A stretch of 64,000 nt of DNA, taken from positions 36,146,361 to 36,210,360 of the forward strand of contig OZ035963.1 of the NCBI GenBank assembly GCA_964034945.1, in the 5' to 3' direction. The position numbers were made by a program, and so were the translations under genes. Position 1 is the stretch's first letter, and each line of letters begins with the position of its first letter. The stretch comes from Chrysopilus asiliformis. Lineage: Eukaryota > Arthropoda > Insecta > Diptera > Rhagionidae. Shown here piece by piece: positions 10,635 to 27,561 of this stretch. The notes under the pieces were generated by a model. That model ran no database searches and was not told the origin of the DNA. It saw nothing but the letters and a program-made list of their open reading frames with translations.

Positions 10635-11115
10635 TGAAGCGCTCGAATGGTAGTAAGTCGGAAGCTCATGTGTCGACATACACGTGTCTTCCCATCGTGG
10701 CGACTTTTAGTCCTCAAAATGCCTTTCCGACGTACACGCTTCTTCACTTTTTAGTAGGAAAAACTTCTGTACAACAAGCGGTCGCTCATGTGTGTTTGGT
10801 TCTCATATATGTGTTGTATTTCCAGCTCATTCCCTTACTAGCTAGCACCGAGACAACATCAATTGCCAAAATAGAAACTGCCAATTATAGAAGAATAAGG
10901 ACTGGTAATTTGTTATGGCATTTACTCTTTCCTACCTACCTGAAAAATAAAACTACCTGCAATTGGTATTTCACTATTTGCATTCAATTTTTGTTTATTT
11001 GGGATATGTTTACGAGTCGATGGTTAAGCACCGACTGACTCAATGAAATTACGAACACATGTATGCTGACATGCAACACGAGCGACTTTGTTTGTGTGCG
11101 TAAAAGAAGAAGTGA
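10635..11115. other. Unassigned stretch with a 134-codon open frame
   Basis: The frame 10634-11038 (MKRSNGSKSEAHVSTYTC...) is the longest here but has no recognisable domain and atypical composition. I treat it as chance or transposon-derived. Confidence 0.3.
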
Positions 11116-11123
11116 AGCTTGAG

Positions 11124-11641
11124 CAGTGTTGCCGGAGACCTCAAACCCAAAATCGCTGAAATGAGGAAAAAAAATCTCAAAAGTCTCCGAAATTATAGAC
11201 AAAAATCGCTAGTTTTGAGACTTTTTTTTAATGCATATTTAAACATATATCTTGTTTTCAAATCGCTTTTATTCTTTGTTTTTAACAATAATAAAATATA
11301 ATAATAAAAAAACAACTTTGTCTTCTTAAAAAACACACTGCACCTGCAGGAAAGCAAACAAAATTTAAAAGAATTTGACGTTTACTTAAGTTAAGTGATT
11401 CATGTATTTTCTTATAGGAGGATTCTGTGGTACTTATTTATATACATTTGGTAGGTTGTTGGCTCAATAAGCATAAATGTAAAAATTGTGAAAAGTATGA
11501 TATTTATTAGTAAAATTTTCAACAAAGTTTTTTTTCTTAAGAAACTTTTGAAAATCGCTGAAAATCTCAAATCTCAACACGTGCTTCTTAAGGCATGAAA
11601 GTCGCTAGAAATGAGACAAGTCGCTGAAAATGGCAACACTG
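11124..11641. mobile_element. hAT-type MITE, 8-bp TSD AGCTTGAG
   Basis: Ends CAGTGTTGCC / GGCAACACTG. Exact 8-bp duplication AGCTTGAG at 11116-11123 and 11642-11649. Subterminal repeats of an AAATCGCTGAAA-like motif lie near both ends. No coding capacity. Confidence 0.9.
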
Positions 11642-11649
11642 AGCTTGAG

Positions 11650-12834
11650 TTACATTGCGACGACAAAGCGACACGAGACGTCGACGAGTCGCGTGACATT
11701 GTCGTTATCGTCATCCAAGTTACATTACCAGAGCTGCGAGCACGCGACAAACAATCCCATAACCTAACAATTTTTTTTAAAGTATAAGATGGGAGTGTAG
11801 AAAGTAAAGAAAATATTATTATATGCTACTATGGATAATTTCTGCATTTTGATAAAATTTTTCACCAAAAGAGAGCAACTCAAACACAATTAACCTAACC
11901 AAACAATTCAACTGTCATTCGATGTCGTCGCGACAAAAGTTCAATTTTTCAAAGATTTTTTAAAAATTCTCCGAATCGGATTTTGATGTATGGGAATTTT
12001 ATGTAGAATCATATCCTAAACAACTTTTATTCTTGGACTTTTTTGATAAGATGCACCGTGTTTAAGATATTCGCTATAACACAGTATGTGTGAAATGGCA
12101 TGAATTCATGCCAATTCACACATTGGGACATTTTCACACAGTCTTCACACAAACCCAAAAATGCCTATCTCACTTGGAGCTAGGTGACTGGACACGCGTG
12201 CAATGCTTTACAGTTCTATGCGATGATATTAATAGGTAATAGAAAAATGAATGCTTTGCAATTGCGATACAGAATAAACTTCTAAAACTATTTGTCTCTG
12301 GTGTGAAATGGAAATGTCTTCCAAATTAGAAGAAAACCCTTTGGCTCGCCACAATCTTTTACGCTCTCCTGGCGCAATGTAAGTATGAAATATACAAATC
12401 AATCTAAACGAAAGTATTTTTTTAAAACAACAATACCGATTTTTCGTCCATCACATGAATAAGCATGCGTCGTCGCCTAGGTGAGAAAGACTTTAATAAG
12501 GGATTTAATACCGGACAAAAATGAATACGGGTATTTAATTCAATACCGAAATACCGGTATTGAATCTTCGAAAACCGGGATTTAATACCGGACAAAAATG
12601 ACCGGTATCCCGGTTTTCGGGATACCGGGATACCGGTATTGCATTCCCTAGTCTCGGTTCAATAAGGCAAATAATGAAAACGGCCATAAAGGCTTCGAAA
12701 CATATTTAGACATAGTTAATAAAACGGTTTAATAAAAATAGACAATAAAGCATTCTAATTTTTATTACAATCATAACAAAGAACTTGTCAGTGCTTCCAA
12801 TTTTTTGTTACACCACGTTTTAAAATTTAATGTA
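11650..12834. other. Mixed repeat debris downstream of paraplegin
   Basis: About 11955-12163 is a fragment of a mini-me variant also found at 45190-45398 (both continue into a block beginning ATAACACAGT). 12480-12652 is a transposon end rich in ATACCGGTAT/CCCGG motifs, ending GCATTCCCTA. The paraplegin poly(A) signal AATAAA (minus strand) is at 12761-12766. Confidence 0.5.
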
Positions 12835-18696
<5,862 letters not shown>

Positions 18697-19070
18697 TGTG
18701 CTAGTGAAAAGGCTTGTTAAATGTTAATAACCGTAAAAACAATACTTTCATCGGCAATATTTTCAATAATGCGAAAAAGAAATCCGCTGTCTCAAAATTT
18801 TATAAAAAACCATAACAATGCTGTACTGTCAGCTGTTTAGAATCTGACAGATAGATAAAGTTATGGTGGTGTTTAGCTTTTCGCCTCCACTTCCGCTTTT
18901 TGATCATTTGCTGCAACGGAATTCAGTAAATCATTGGTAGTGATCCTACATAATTTAGAGTGCCTATATAAAACTAGAGGGTGACCATCGGAAAACCTTT
19001 GACGATTCAAAAAGTTTCGAACTGTCATTTTTCGAAAATTTTGTTAAAAAAATTATCTTTGTTTTCAGTT
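18697..19070. other. Paraplegin upstream region
   Basis: Probable promoter and 5' UTR of paraplegin, to the edge of the next repeat. No clear core-promoter motif seen. Confidence 0.4.
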
Positions 19071-19608
19071 TTTATGCCCGTATGGTGAAACCAAAGGGTA
19101 TACTAACTTTGCCTTACCGTTTGTAATGCCAAGATCTCGTCATCACACATAAAAATGAATTACACCAGTGTGTTTAGAATGATAAAAATAATTAATTTCT
19201 GCATGTCCGTCCGTCTGTCTGTCCGTCTGTCTGTCCGTCTGTGGCGCGGATTGCGGGCGCACGGATTGAGCTAGAGACTTGAAATTTTGCGCAGATCCGT
19301 TTTTCGTAAAATTCGAGGCTAAGTTCGTTAATGGGAAAAAATGGTAAATTACGAATGAAAACGTTTTTTGCGAATATCTCAAAAACAGTGCATCTTATCA
19401 AAAAAGTGCAAGAACAAAAGGTGTTTAGGACATGATTCTACATTAAAGTTCCACACATCAAAATCCAATTGGAACAAGTTTTAAAAAAATCTTTTTGGAA
19501 AGTTTGACTTGTTACTGAAATTTTCATACAACTGTTTGCCGTTCACTTAAATCACCATACGGGTTTTCAATAATTGCCAGATTGGCAATTATAGCTTTTG
19601 CTATGTTT
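19071..19608 (+). mobile_element. mini-me/DINE-like repeat, copy 2 (full length)
   Basis: The most complete copy, 538 bp. Head TATGCCCGTATGGTGAAACC then AAAGGGTATACTAA; microsatellite (GTCCGTCTGTCT)n at 19206-19242; GAGCTAGAGACTTGAAATTT; tail TCACCATACGGG, then an internal palindrome TTGCCAGATTGGCAA and TATAGCTTTTGCTATG. Head and tail CCCGTATGGTGA motifs are inverted, so the element looks TIR-bounded. Confidence 0.88.
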
Positions 19609-19697
19609 TTTTAAATCGATTAAAACATTTTTCGTTCAAATCTGTGATAATGATCAAAAAATCTGAGGGACATTTTGAAAATTTCTTAACGATGGTA

Positions 19698-20089
19698 AAG
19701 CCTAGTACGCAGTTCGAGTAAAATGAAATTTCCTATACAAATTTAACACTGTGCTTAAAATTAACCTCAGAAATTTTACCAAGCGGTACGCAGTTCGCTG
19801 GTAAAATGATGTGAAAAACTCATGTTGCAATGTTGCCTACACTAGATGGCATAAAATCACTTGATTTTACCAGCATTTTAACTGTTCGGTACATTAAATT
19901 CGAGGTAAAAATTTGACAGATGAAAATAATAGAGGTTCTGTTTCCAGTTTTCTTAACGAGTGTGGTTTTTTAATTTAAAAAAATTGAAGAATATTTGATT
20001 TCTCCACAAACAGTTTTTACTTCGGTTTTAATGTGCCAATTTGGAGACCGCGTTAAAATTTCATTTTACTCGAACTGCGTACTAGGCTT
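19698..20089. mobile_element. MITE, TIR AAGCCTAGTACGC, TA flanks
   Basis: A 392-bp element with inverted ends AAGCCTAGTACGCAGTTC and TA on both outer sides. An internal copy of the terminal motif (GGTACGCAGTTCGCTGG) is at about 19790. No coding capacity. Confidence 0.85.
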
Positions 20090-20337
20090 TACAATCTAGT
20101 ATTATATAGCGTGTTTTCGTTTTTAGCTCTGGAATCTCTCCTGATGCCTGTATAGGGATTCTGAGGGAACTGTCGATAATTATCGACAAGCGACTTATGT
20201 GCACATATTCAACTTTCTTTTAATTGTGTTGGTGGATACAGCACACTAATGCAGGTTTGACTTCCAATGCGATTTCCTTCACTCGGGTAACACTAATGGT
20301 TTGACGTCTGGAAATCTATTCCACATTTCCAACGTTT

Positions 20338-20591
20338 TTATCGACATTTCCAATGGATATCACTTGCTTTATGAGGTAGTGATAACAGTGCATTTGCGTA
20401 GAAGTTTAGCGCATACAAAACACCAAGAGCAGGCGATATTAAAATTTGATTAGGCATGTGCGGAGTCAACATTTCAATGATTTCCACTGCTAGTGCCTGT
20501 GGAAGCCCATTTATTTCTATAAACCTCACAAACACATAAATATCGCAAAAGGATCTGACGCGTCTCGTAGATTTCGCCTCATTATTCGCAT
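20338..20591 (-). pseudogene. PIF/Harbinger transposase N-terminal relic
   Basis: Opens MRIMRRNLRDASDPFAIF and shifts frame once. It then continues FRFIEINGLPQALAVEIIEM-like, followed by LTPHMP and GVLYALNFYA. The order RRLRD.SNPF, then a helix with two Leu-rich turns, then L.PH and L.ALRFYA is the standard Harbinger N-terminal region. Only about 80 residues survive, and no DDE core. Confidence 0.72.
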
Positions 20592-21920
20592 TTGATTCCT
20601 CCTAAGGTAATAATAAACGGATACTGCGGAATTCATTGTCTTTGGTAAATTATTAAAAACACTATCTAAAGTTTTTCGCGGTACTTTTCGTTGTCCACTT
20701 CTCTCACATTTGCGGCTGTCAAATCGAGAATTTTTGGGTTACTTATTACACTTGCAACTTATAAATTCAATTCAATTCAATTATTTATTGATGCTATAGT
20801 ATTAAGTATAAATTCAGTACAAAGTTAATACCAATGATAAAGTGGTAAAATTCAGTCAAGAAATTCTATATGACAAATTTAATATAATGAGAATGTATTT
20901 ATACACATACCATTAGCATTGCAACTTATAAAATTTCACATCGGGCAGGTAAAAAATTCTTCATCGCTGCGGATCTTGAAGAAAATTTCCTAACTTTAAA
21001 AAAAATTCCCTCTTTTCGACATTCCACTGGCGATAAGTATCGATTATGCTCAGAATCGGTGTACTGGAGTGAAAAAAAACTGTTCGATTTCGCCACTTTG
21101 ACGCCATATCACTCTGACAGTGGCTGTGCGAGTTTACCTCTTTTCATTATTGGCTTTAACTCCGCTGCTCACATTTTTAGTGGAAGCCGAATGACTCCAC
21201 TAAACGGACAGTCGTCATTTTAAATTGCAAGAGCGGTTAAGAGTAGTGAGCCTACATTTATAGAGAGTGGACAGGTCAGAAATAGCTATTTCCGTGAAGT
21301 TAGAATTTTTATCTGATGATGAGAGATTTTAACCAAAAGTATTTTAAATCATTTTAGTAGTATTTTGTACGGTTTGAGGATTTAAAAAATGATTCGGCCT
21401 CTATAATGGTGTAATTTTTAAAGAAAAAACTCCAAAATTCCACACTAACACAAACTAAACGCGCTAATAAACAATAACCCCTTTTTAGTGCTTTTTTGTT
21501 TTGATTTAAAAAACCGAAAAATGCAAGTGAAAAACATCTTCCCCAATGCTGAGGTATTGAACTGCATTTCGAAATTACAGAGATGTCTTCGCGAAATAAG
21601 GAAAACACGACAGGATTTATGATAGTCTCAATATTTTCTCTTAGTGCAAAATATTTTTCAGGTCTGCGCATTACTTGGATTCCGGGCAGAAACCGGGGAT
21701 CCTTTAAACAAGATGGAAGGGCAAAAATGTTTTCACAAATATAAAGTGTTGACTACAATCGGATGAGGCAGCAACAAAATCAAATGTGGAGTCTCGGAGG
21801 CAGCAAAACTCTGGAACAAATCTCACTAAATTTCCTTTTGGTCAATTTGCAGACGCCCCTAATAAATGCATGCTAGTTGTCTAATCAGTTTCTAAGTGTA
21901 CCGAAAAACAAGTAATTTAC

Positions 21921-22009
21921 CTTCTATCGAAAACTCCAGCGCCTGTTTTTGCTTTGATCGCAACGTCTGCAGATGGTATTTCAAGTCCAGGATAACTGAG
22001 TGCGCCCTC
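21921..22009 (-). other. Possible unassigned exon
   Basis: An 89-nt segment, less AT-rich than its surroundings, bounded by TTTAG on the acceptor side and GTAAAT on the donor side (minus). Two frames are open through it, so the frame is ambiguous. I could not link it to neighbours. It may be chance. Confidence 0.2.
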
Positions 22010-22242
22010 CTAAATAACAAAATGAGTCACCTTATCATCAAAACATGAAAAAGTCATACAAAACTTACAAATCAAACCTCGCACCTTTTTTTAATAAATG
22101 ACAACTAGTAATACAGTCACTAATACATTAACAGATGCGTTTCGAACAGTCCACTTACATTTTCGAATTCGGATGAATAGTCCACTTCGAAAACACCTGG
22201 CCACTCTCTTTATATGTAGGCTCACTAGATGCGCCGAGTTAA

Positions 22243-22741
22243 GCAGGGATAAATGCTCACGCATGCCCTACAACATGCTGTCACTCCAAAAGTTGGTTTT
22301 GCTACACACGTATCGATCATGTTGTCAGCCTTCATTCGTTACCAACTTTTTAAGGAGATAAGGTCGTAAAAGAGAATTTGGAATTTGCAAAATGAGGATG
22401 AAGCATTTCGAAAAATTCTTCCCAAAATGTTTTGTCTTTCAAAAAAGCCATTTTTATTATTTTATTGCCTTTATAATTGTTTTCTTGAATTCACTTTTTC
22501 ACTTCAACAGATGTTACTCGTTCAAAAATTTCACAAGAATGAACGAATGTCCTACATCACAGCAATACACCTGCGATCATGTTGGCCATCCTAAAGCCAC
22601 ACCCACAAAATCAAAGATAGTTTGATATTTGGCGATCATGATCGCCAACACGAGTTTTTGTTGTCCGTCAGCACTACACACGCTCAAATTGGCGTGACAA
22701 TATGAAATGTTGTAGGGCATGCGTGAGCGTTTATTCCCTTC
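22243..22741. mobile_element. MITE with GCATGCCCTACAACAT ends, TTAA flanks
   Basis: A 499-bp element. Near-terminal inverted repeats contain GCTCACGCATGCCCTACAAC, and TTAA lies on both outer sides (22239-22242 and 22742-22745). The TTAA target suggests piggyBac mobilisation, but the ends lack the usual CCC/GGG; TAA/TTA (Harbinger) is an alternative. No coding capacity. Confidence 0.75.
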
Positions 22742-22759
22742 TTAAGTATGAGTGGTTAA

Positions 22760-23888
22760 TAGCGAAAACACAATGACGCGTCAAGGCGTGCGTAAGCTTT
22801 GACATTTCGACGCTTTAAAAGTAAAACCCGTGGCTTAGGGCCCAGTTATAGCGATCAGTAAACTTCTGTCAGTGAATTTTTTAAATTCCGATTTCTTTAC
22901 TAATACACCCAATTCTTATATTTTTTTAGTTCAAATCGTGTTTATACACGTCTAATTACCATTAGAAATTGTTATTACATGAGTAATTTTGCCAAAAAAC
23001 ACGATTTAATTTTTTAATTTTTTTTACGTATACGAAAAATTTTTTCGTACGTAAAAAAAATTAAATCGTGTTTTTTGGAAAAATTACTCATGTAATAACA
23101 ATTTCATTTAATGGAAATGGTAATTAGAAGCAAACAAACAGGTTTTGAATCAAAAAAAAAAATAGGAATTGGGTGTAGAAGTAAATAAATATGAATTAAA
23201 AAATTTTACTGATCATTCTTACGGATCGCTATAACTGGGCCCTTACTATGGGACGATTTATAATGGCGCTTCGCCTTGACGCTTCAAAGCGCCCTGACGC
23301 TTGGAGTAGACCTACTTTCAGACGCGTTGGCGCTTTGAAATTTGAATGAAAATTGCGTATTGTGAGTGATTTTTGGAAAATGGTGGGCAAATGATGCATT
23401 TATGGAACGATTAATTAAAAAAGAGAAAAATAATTAATATTTATGCAATCTAAAATTGAAATTGTGTGAAAATGCGGAATAACAAGACAAAAAATAAAGT
23501 AAAAATAATTCAAATATATTCGCCGATTATTCTAGTGACTTTACAAGATGCTAAGGATCATCGTGGCTTTTACTTAAATAACTTATTTTATAAAGAAGTC
23601 GTCCGCATCTCTTTCAATATTTATTTCCTGAATTCACCATCATCAATTGATGTTTTTAATTCATGTGCTACTTCTGCAACAAATTCTATGTCTTCCAAAT
23701 GCTTTTTAATTCACATAAACTCTTTATTTCCATTTTATTTGAAATAAAAATAGTGAAGCGTGTAGTTCTTACGAAGCGGTATTAGGTTTTAGCACAGACG
23801 CTTCAAAGCGTTCAATTGTCAAAGCGTGCTTGGTGCGCTGAAATGTCAAAGCTTACGAACGCGTTGACGCGCCATTGTGTTTTCGCTA
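22760..23888. mobile_element. Harbinger-type TIR element, TSD TAA, with nested insertion
   Basis: Inverted ends TAGCGAAAACACAATG and TSD TAA at 22757-22759 and 23889-23891. The long subterminal region is rich in GACGCTTYRAAGCG-like motifs. The left part is split by the element at 22838-23242. The remaining interior (23340-23760) has frames with no clear domain (for example 23466-23747). Confidence 0.87.
22838..23242. mobile_element. Nested hairpin MITE, TSD TTA
   Basis: A 405-bp element inside the previous one. Ends GGGCCCAGTTATAGCGATC, TSD TTA at 22835-22837 and 23243-23245. Almost the whole length is self-complementary, meeting near 23040 at TTTTTTCGTACG. A transcript would form one long hairpin. 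Confidence 0.88.
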
Positions 23889-24076
23889 TAAGCGCTTGAT
23901 AGACCTTAACTTTTGTTTGGAATTTGAACCCGGAATACAATTGGTCCGACACAACATTCACGACAACAGATTACAGCGAAGAAGTTGTCCTCCTCATATA
24001 ATTCCGCACACTTTGTGTTCTAAACGTTATTTGCTTTTCATTTGATTTGGACAATGGGACGGTTAGCCACATATAA

Positions 24077-25101
24077 CAGTGCTGCCCAACCAGGCGATCG
24101 CGATCTACCAGTCGATCTCGACACGAATTTGGGTCAATCTTCCACTACAGACTGAAAATGTTAAAAATTTTTTTTTTGTAAACACAAATATTATAAAAAA
24201 GGAAAAGTGAAAATTAAGTAATCACACTATCTACTTCTCCGTTTTTTTGTTTTTTTTTTTTTGCTGTTAAAGCAAGTGGTCTATTTTACTTACACAGGGA
24301 CTACATTGACTTTTATTTCTGGTATACCAGCTGGTAAGCCTTTTAGTCGCAATCTGTCAAATTTGTTTGGTGGGCAAATTCTGGTAAAACAGTTCAGTAG
24401 GCGAAATGTCAGTGAGCAGGAAACAACAAATTATGCTTGCCAAAATATTGGCTTTAAAACGTCTGGAAAAGAACTAATCTACCCTTTGCCCTCTCAAATC
24501 GACTCTATTGTAATATCTAGAATGTATATTCCATTCAAAATTCCTTTTTTCGTAAAATAATGATAAGCTCCCATATATTTTTTCTCGAAAATTTAGTTTC
24601 CGCCATTTTAATTTGGTTGCCCGTCAAAATCTGGTATACCAACGCTGTCTATGAAAATGGTATACAAGCACTGTCTTACCAGAAAAACTGGTAAACCAGA
24701 TTGGTCTACACTGGCTTTTTAGCAAACAGTTTTGCTGGTACACCAGAAATAAAAGTCAATGTAGTCCCTGTGTTAGATACCTTATTTTCAATTTCATTTT
24801 ACTTACCTATTTTAAGTAGGCATTGAAAACTTGAAAATTACTAGATTCTCGCGGTTTATTTGAATTTGACTCATGTTTAAAAGTTTAGTTTCGATTTAGA
24901 ATTCACGGGCCTGTTCATATTAGGCGATGCGAGACGCTACGTGTTATCGCAAACGTGAAATGGTTTATTTTCAGGATTACTGCGGCACCGTACGTGGAGT
25001 ATCTTTTGCTCTGGCCGTGTAACCACACGTATATGGGTAGATCTCGATGTAGTTGGATTAAAAAAAGTCGAACTTTAGTACAAAAAGGTTGGGCAGGCCT
25101 G
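24077..25101. mobile_element. hAT element, 8-bp TSD ACATATAA, with nested MITE
   Basis: Ends CAGTGCTGCCCAACCAGGC and the inverse of CAGGCCTGCCCAACC. Exact TSD ACATATAA at 24069-24076 and 25102-25109. Interior is non-coding and is broken by the Harbinger-type MITE at 24293-24772. Confidence 0.9.
24293..24772. mobile_element. Harbinger-type MITE, TSD TTA (nested in hAT)
   Basis: A 480-bp element. Inverted ends CACAGGGACTACATTGAC extend about 38 bp, with TTA at 24290-24292 and 24773-24775. The internal frame 24261-24560 crosses the element edge and is not a gene. Confidence 0.9.
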
Positions 25102-25109
25102 ACATATAA

Positions 25110-25851
25110 CATTCTTTTGTTACCAATAATAGAAATGTGAATGTAAGCAACACAGCAAACGAAATATATTACCTAATAGAAAGTGATTTTTTAAAAATAT
25201 AGCTCCACAACGGGTTAACGGTGACGAAATTTAGATCTTATGACGTCCCCATAAGATTTCATTTTGAATCAACCATGAAATTTTATCGGCGAGCTGACTA
25301 ACAAAGTTAAATTCGAATTGATCGTATACAGAAGCACTATGAGTTTAAAATCTGAAATGTCGCCGTAAATGTTGTGTCGGGCTAAATTTTGCGGTTTAGG
25401 GGTCCTAATTCATAGAGAATTCTGGTATCATTTAGCAAGGGGATTCATGGAATCGCATAAAAAGCTGACAAACCACTTAATTTTAAACTTTCACAGGTTC
25501 TCGGCATTTTCAACTTCTAATTTTGTGGCTATTAAAGTAGACTGACGAATAGCTGATCGATTTACACAATTTGAAGAGTGCGTTCATAAAACATTCCGCG
25601 CAGCAAATACGCGATGCGTTATTTTATCTGGTTTCATGAATACCGATAGTATTTTACCTCAGATGCAGAATGTGATCAAACCAAGACAAATTCAATGTAG
25701 ATAAAAGTTTTTCCAATGAAATTAGTCTTTAATTTGCTGGATCTGGCTGATCACCAGCTTTGAATGTAGGGACTATATTTTGGATTTTTAGCTTATTAGG
25801 GAAAGCCCCAGTTTTGACAATTAAATGAAACAGTTTATGAATTAAAGTAGG
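25110..25851. other. Unassigned stretch
   Basis: No gene or element boundaries recognised. A stretch near 25730-25850, read on the minus strand, resembles a decayed LINE fragment (KLFHLIVKTGAFPNKLKIQN, followed by IVPTFKAGDQ, like the RT region LK.A.ViPi.K.GD). Confidence 0.45.
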
Positions 25852-25870
25852 AAACATAACAAAAGCTATA
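25725..25870 (-). pseudogene. LINE reverse-transcriptase fragment
   Basis: Minus-strand frame reading FPTLIHKLFHLIVKTG, then FPNKLKIQNIVPTFKAGDQP. It resembles the start of the RT domain in non-LTR elements (l..lfn.sl..g.fP...K...v.PifK.GD). It is cut on both sides by other repeats. Confidence 0.6.
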
Positions 25871-26355
25871 ATTGCCAGTCTGGCAATTATTGAAAACCCG
25901 TATGGTGATTTAAGTGAACGGCGAAAAGTTGTATCAAACTTCCACTTTGAATTATTGTTTGTGCATTTACTATTGCAAATGCGAATGGTTTTCGACTGTG
26001 ATTCAAATGAAATGAACATTTGTTTTGTTCACTCTTCGTCACTCCCCTGAGCCCGAAACAAACATGAACCTTCACGGTGATAACACAGTGCCACAGTTGC
26101 ACTGGACCTAACTCAGGTTTAACAGAAAAAACTTTCACGACTGATAAAGGCAAAGCTAAAACAAAACAAATGTTCCACTTTGAAGTCAAACTTTTAAATA
26201 AGATTTTTGAAAATTTATTCCAATCGGATTTTGATGTATGGAAGTTTTAGGTAGAATTATATCCTAAACAACTTTTGTTCTTGCACTTTTTTGATAAAAT
26301 GCACCGTTTTTGAAATATTCGCAAAAACCGTTTTCGTTCGTATGGGTGGTACCCC
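25852..26355 (-). mobile_element. mini-me/DINE-like repeat, copy 3 (truncated, with insertion)
   Basis: Tail end ACATAACAAAAGCTATAA and the palindrome TTGCCAGTCTGGCAA start the copy; the head and microsatellite are missing. It is interrupted by about 220 bp at 25952-26171, flanked by a 12-bp duplication TTCCACTTTGAA. Confidence 0.82.
25952..26171. mobile_element. Insertion with 12-bp direct flanks, related to 38287-38435
   Basis: Its core (26012-26174) has inverted ends GAACATTTGTTTTGTT. A related sequence lies at 38287-38435 (shared CTTCGTCACTCCC and ACGACTGATAAAGGC). The TTCCACTTTGAA flanks may be a target duplication. Confidence 0.55.
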
Positions 26356-26564
26356 CCAAAATTTCAACCCAAAAAAATGAGTAGTTTTGGAGAAAAAAAA
26401 TAAAATCTATATTTTATTAAAAAATTATAGCTCCGTACGGGATCGTTAAATAAACGTAATAATTTTTAAAAAAAGTTTCTGAAAATTAAGACTCAACGAA
26501 AAAATTGCGACTTGTTTCATCCAAATCCGTTTCGCGCACTTCATGATTTTTTTGGTCAGTATAA

Positions 26565-26709
26565 AGCCCGTAACAGATTGACCGGCAGTAGCAGTGGCAG
26601 CAAAATGTTCTGATTGGCTGAAATCCGACGAAATCCGACATGTTGTCGGATTTCAGCCAATCAGAACATTTTGCTGCCACTGCTACTGCCGGTCAATCTG
26701 TTACGGACT
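26565..26709. mobile_element. Hairpin MITE, 145 bp, TSD TAA
   Basis: Ends AGCCCGTAACAGATTGACC and its near inverse; arms of about 65 nt; TAA at 26562-26564 and 26710-26712. Both open frames here are the two strands of the palindrome. Confidence 0.88.
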
Positions 26710-26744
26710 TAATGGAGTAAATTTTCATCTCAGTGGCTTCGTTA

Positions 26745-26885
26745 GGCCTACCCTACACGCGGCAACTTTAAGCGGCGACTTTTCTTAAGTATAGGCGAGA
26801 GAAGTGAGGGGCACCGCTTCCCTCACTTCTCTCGCCTATACTTTAGAAAAGTCGCCGCTTAAAGTTGCCGTGTGTAGGGTAGGCC
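26745..26885. mobile_element. Hairpin MITE family H, copy 1, 141 bp, TSD TTA
   Basis: Inverted ends GGCCTACCCTACACRCGGC. Almost the entire element is a perfect hairpin around GGGGCACCGCTTCCC. TTA at 26742-26744 and 26886-26888. Same family and length as 34299-34439. Confidence 0.93.
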
Positions 26886-26905
26886 TTAAGAAGCAGAGTT
26901 GTCGC

Positions 26906-27561
26906 CAGGGTTGGGACTTTAGTACCTATGTACTAGATCTAGTACCTTTTTGACTCATTTAGTACCCTAGTACCACAGCCCATGAATCTGGTACCTTTTC
27001 ATGGTTTATATAAAAAATGATTTTATCTGAATTTATAGCTTCCTTTAAAAAGCCATCACTTTTCTATGTATTAAGAAAAAAGTACTTTTTTAAATGATCC
27101 CGCCACAACTCTTTAATTAAAGACTATTGAATTCGTCTTATTAAGGGAGATATGAAAATCAATCGTAAGCCATGGAAATATGATTTATATAGCAATAACT
27201 CAAAATACTTCTCGAAATTTAAGTTTTTAGATGGAGTTTATACAAACATTTAAAATTGAAATAAAAGCGAAAATTTAAAACAAATACATCTAGACAATTT
27301 TTATTGGTTTTTGGAGCTTTTCTAGAGTATTTTTTGACCTAGAACGGTTATATTTACAGCGCATAAGTCAATCCATATGGGTTAAGGATTTTTTTTTCTA
27401 AAATTATGAGATTTAGATTTTTCTTGACTCCTATGTAATAGGCATAAAAAACGATTTTGGTTGTACGATAGTTAAAAAAAATCTAGTACCACATTATCTC
27501 AATCTAGTACCCTTTTTGGGCAAAAATAGTACCTTTTACACATCCTCAAGTCCCAACCCTG
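26906..27561. mobile_element. hAT-type MITE, 8-bp TSD GTTGTCGC
   Basis: Ends CAGGGTTGGGAC / GTCCCAACCCTG, exact TSD at 26898-26905 and 27562-27569. Subterminal repeats of CTAGTACC-like motifs cluster at both ends, as transposase binding sites often do. No coding capacity. Confidence 0.92.

Larger units (their letters stand above)
20101..22238. other. Harbinger debris and unassigned sequence
   Basis: Holds the Harbinger transposase relic (20338-20591) and a repeat at about 21000-21240 that recurs at 41280-41440 (shared block GCTCACATTTTTAGTGGAAG). 20770-20940 has ATTCAATTCAATTATTTATT and a repeated GCAACTTATAAA, resembling a retroelement tail. A 105-codon frame (21354-21671, minus) is unrecognised. 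Confidence 0.45.

Noticed and set aside
10634..11038. 134-codon frame MKRSNGSKSEAHV...
   Set aside because: No domain, low-information composition and no splice context; lies between two MITEs.
19206..19242. Regular GTCCGTCTGTCT repeats as a possible CRISPR-like array
   Set aside because: It is a simple tetranucleotide microsatellite that is part of the mini-me element, without spacers.
21354..21671. 105-codon minus frame MRRPEKYFALREN...
   Set aside because: Unrecognised, no supporting splice partners; kept only as a note within the debris region.
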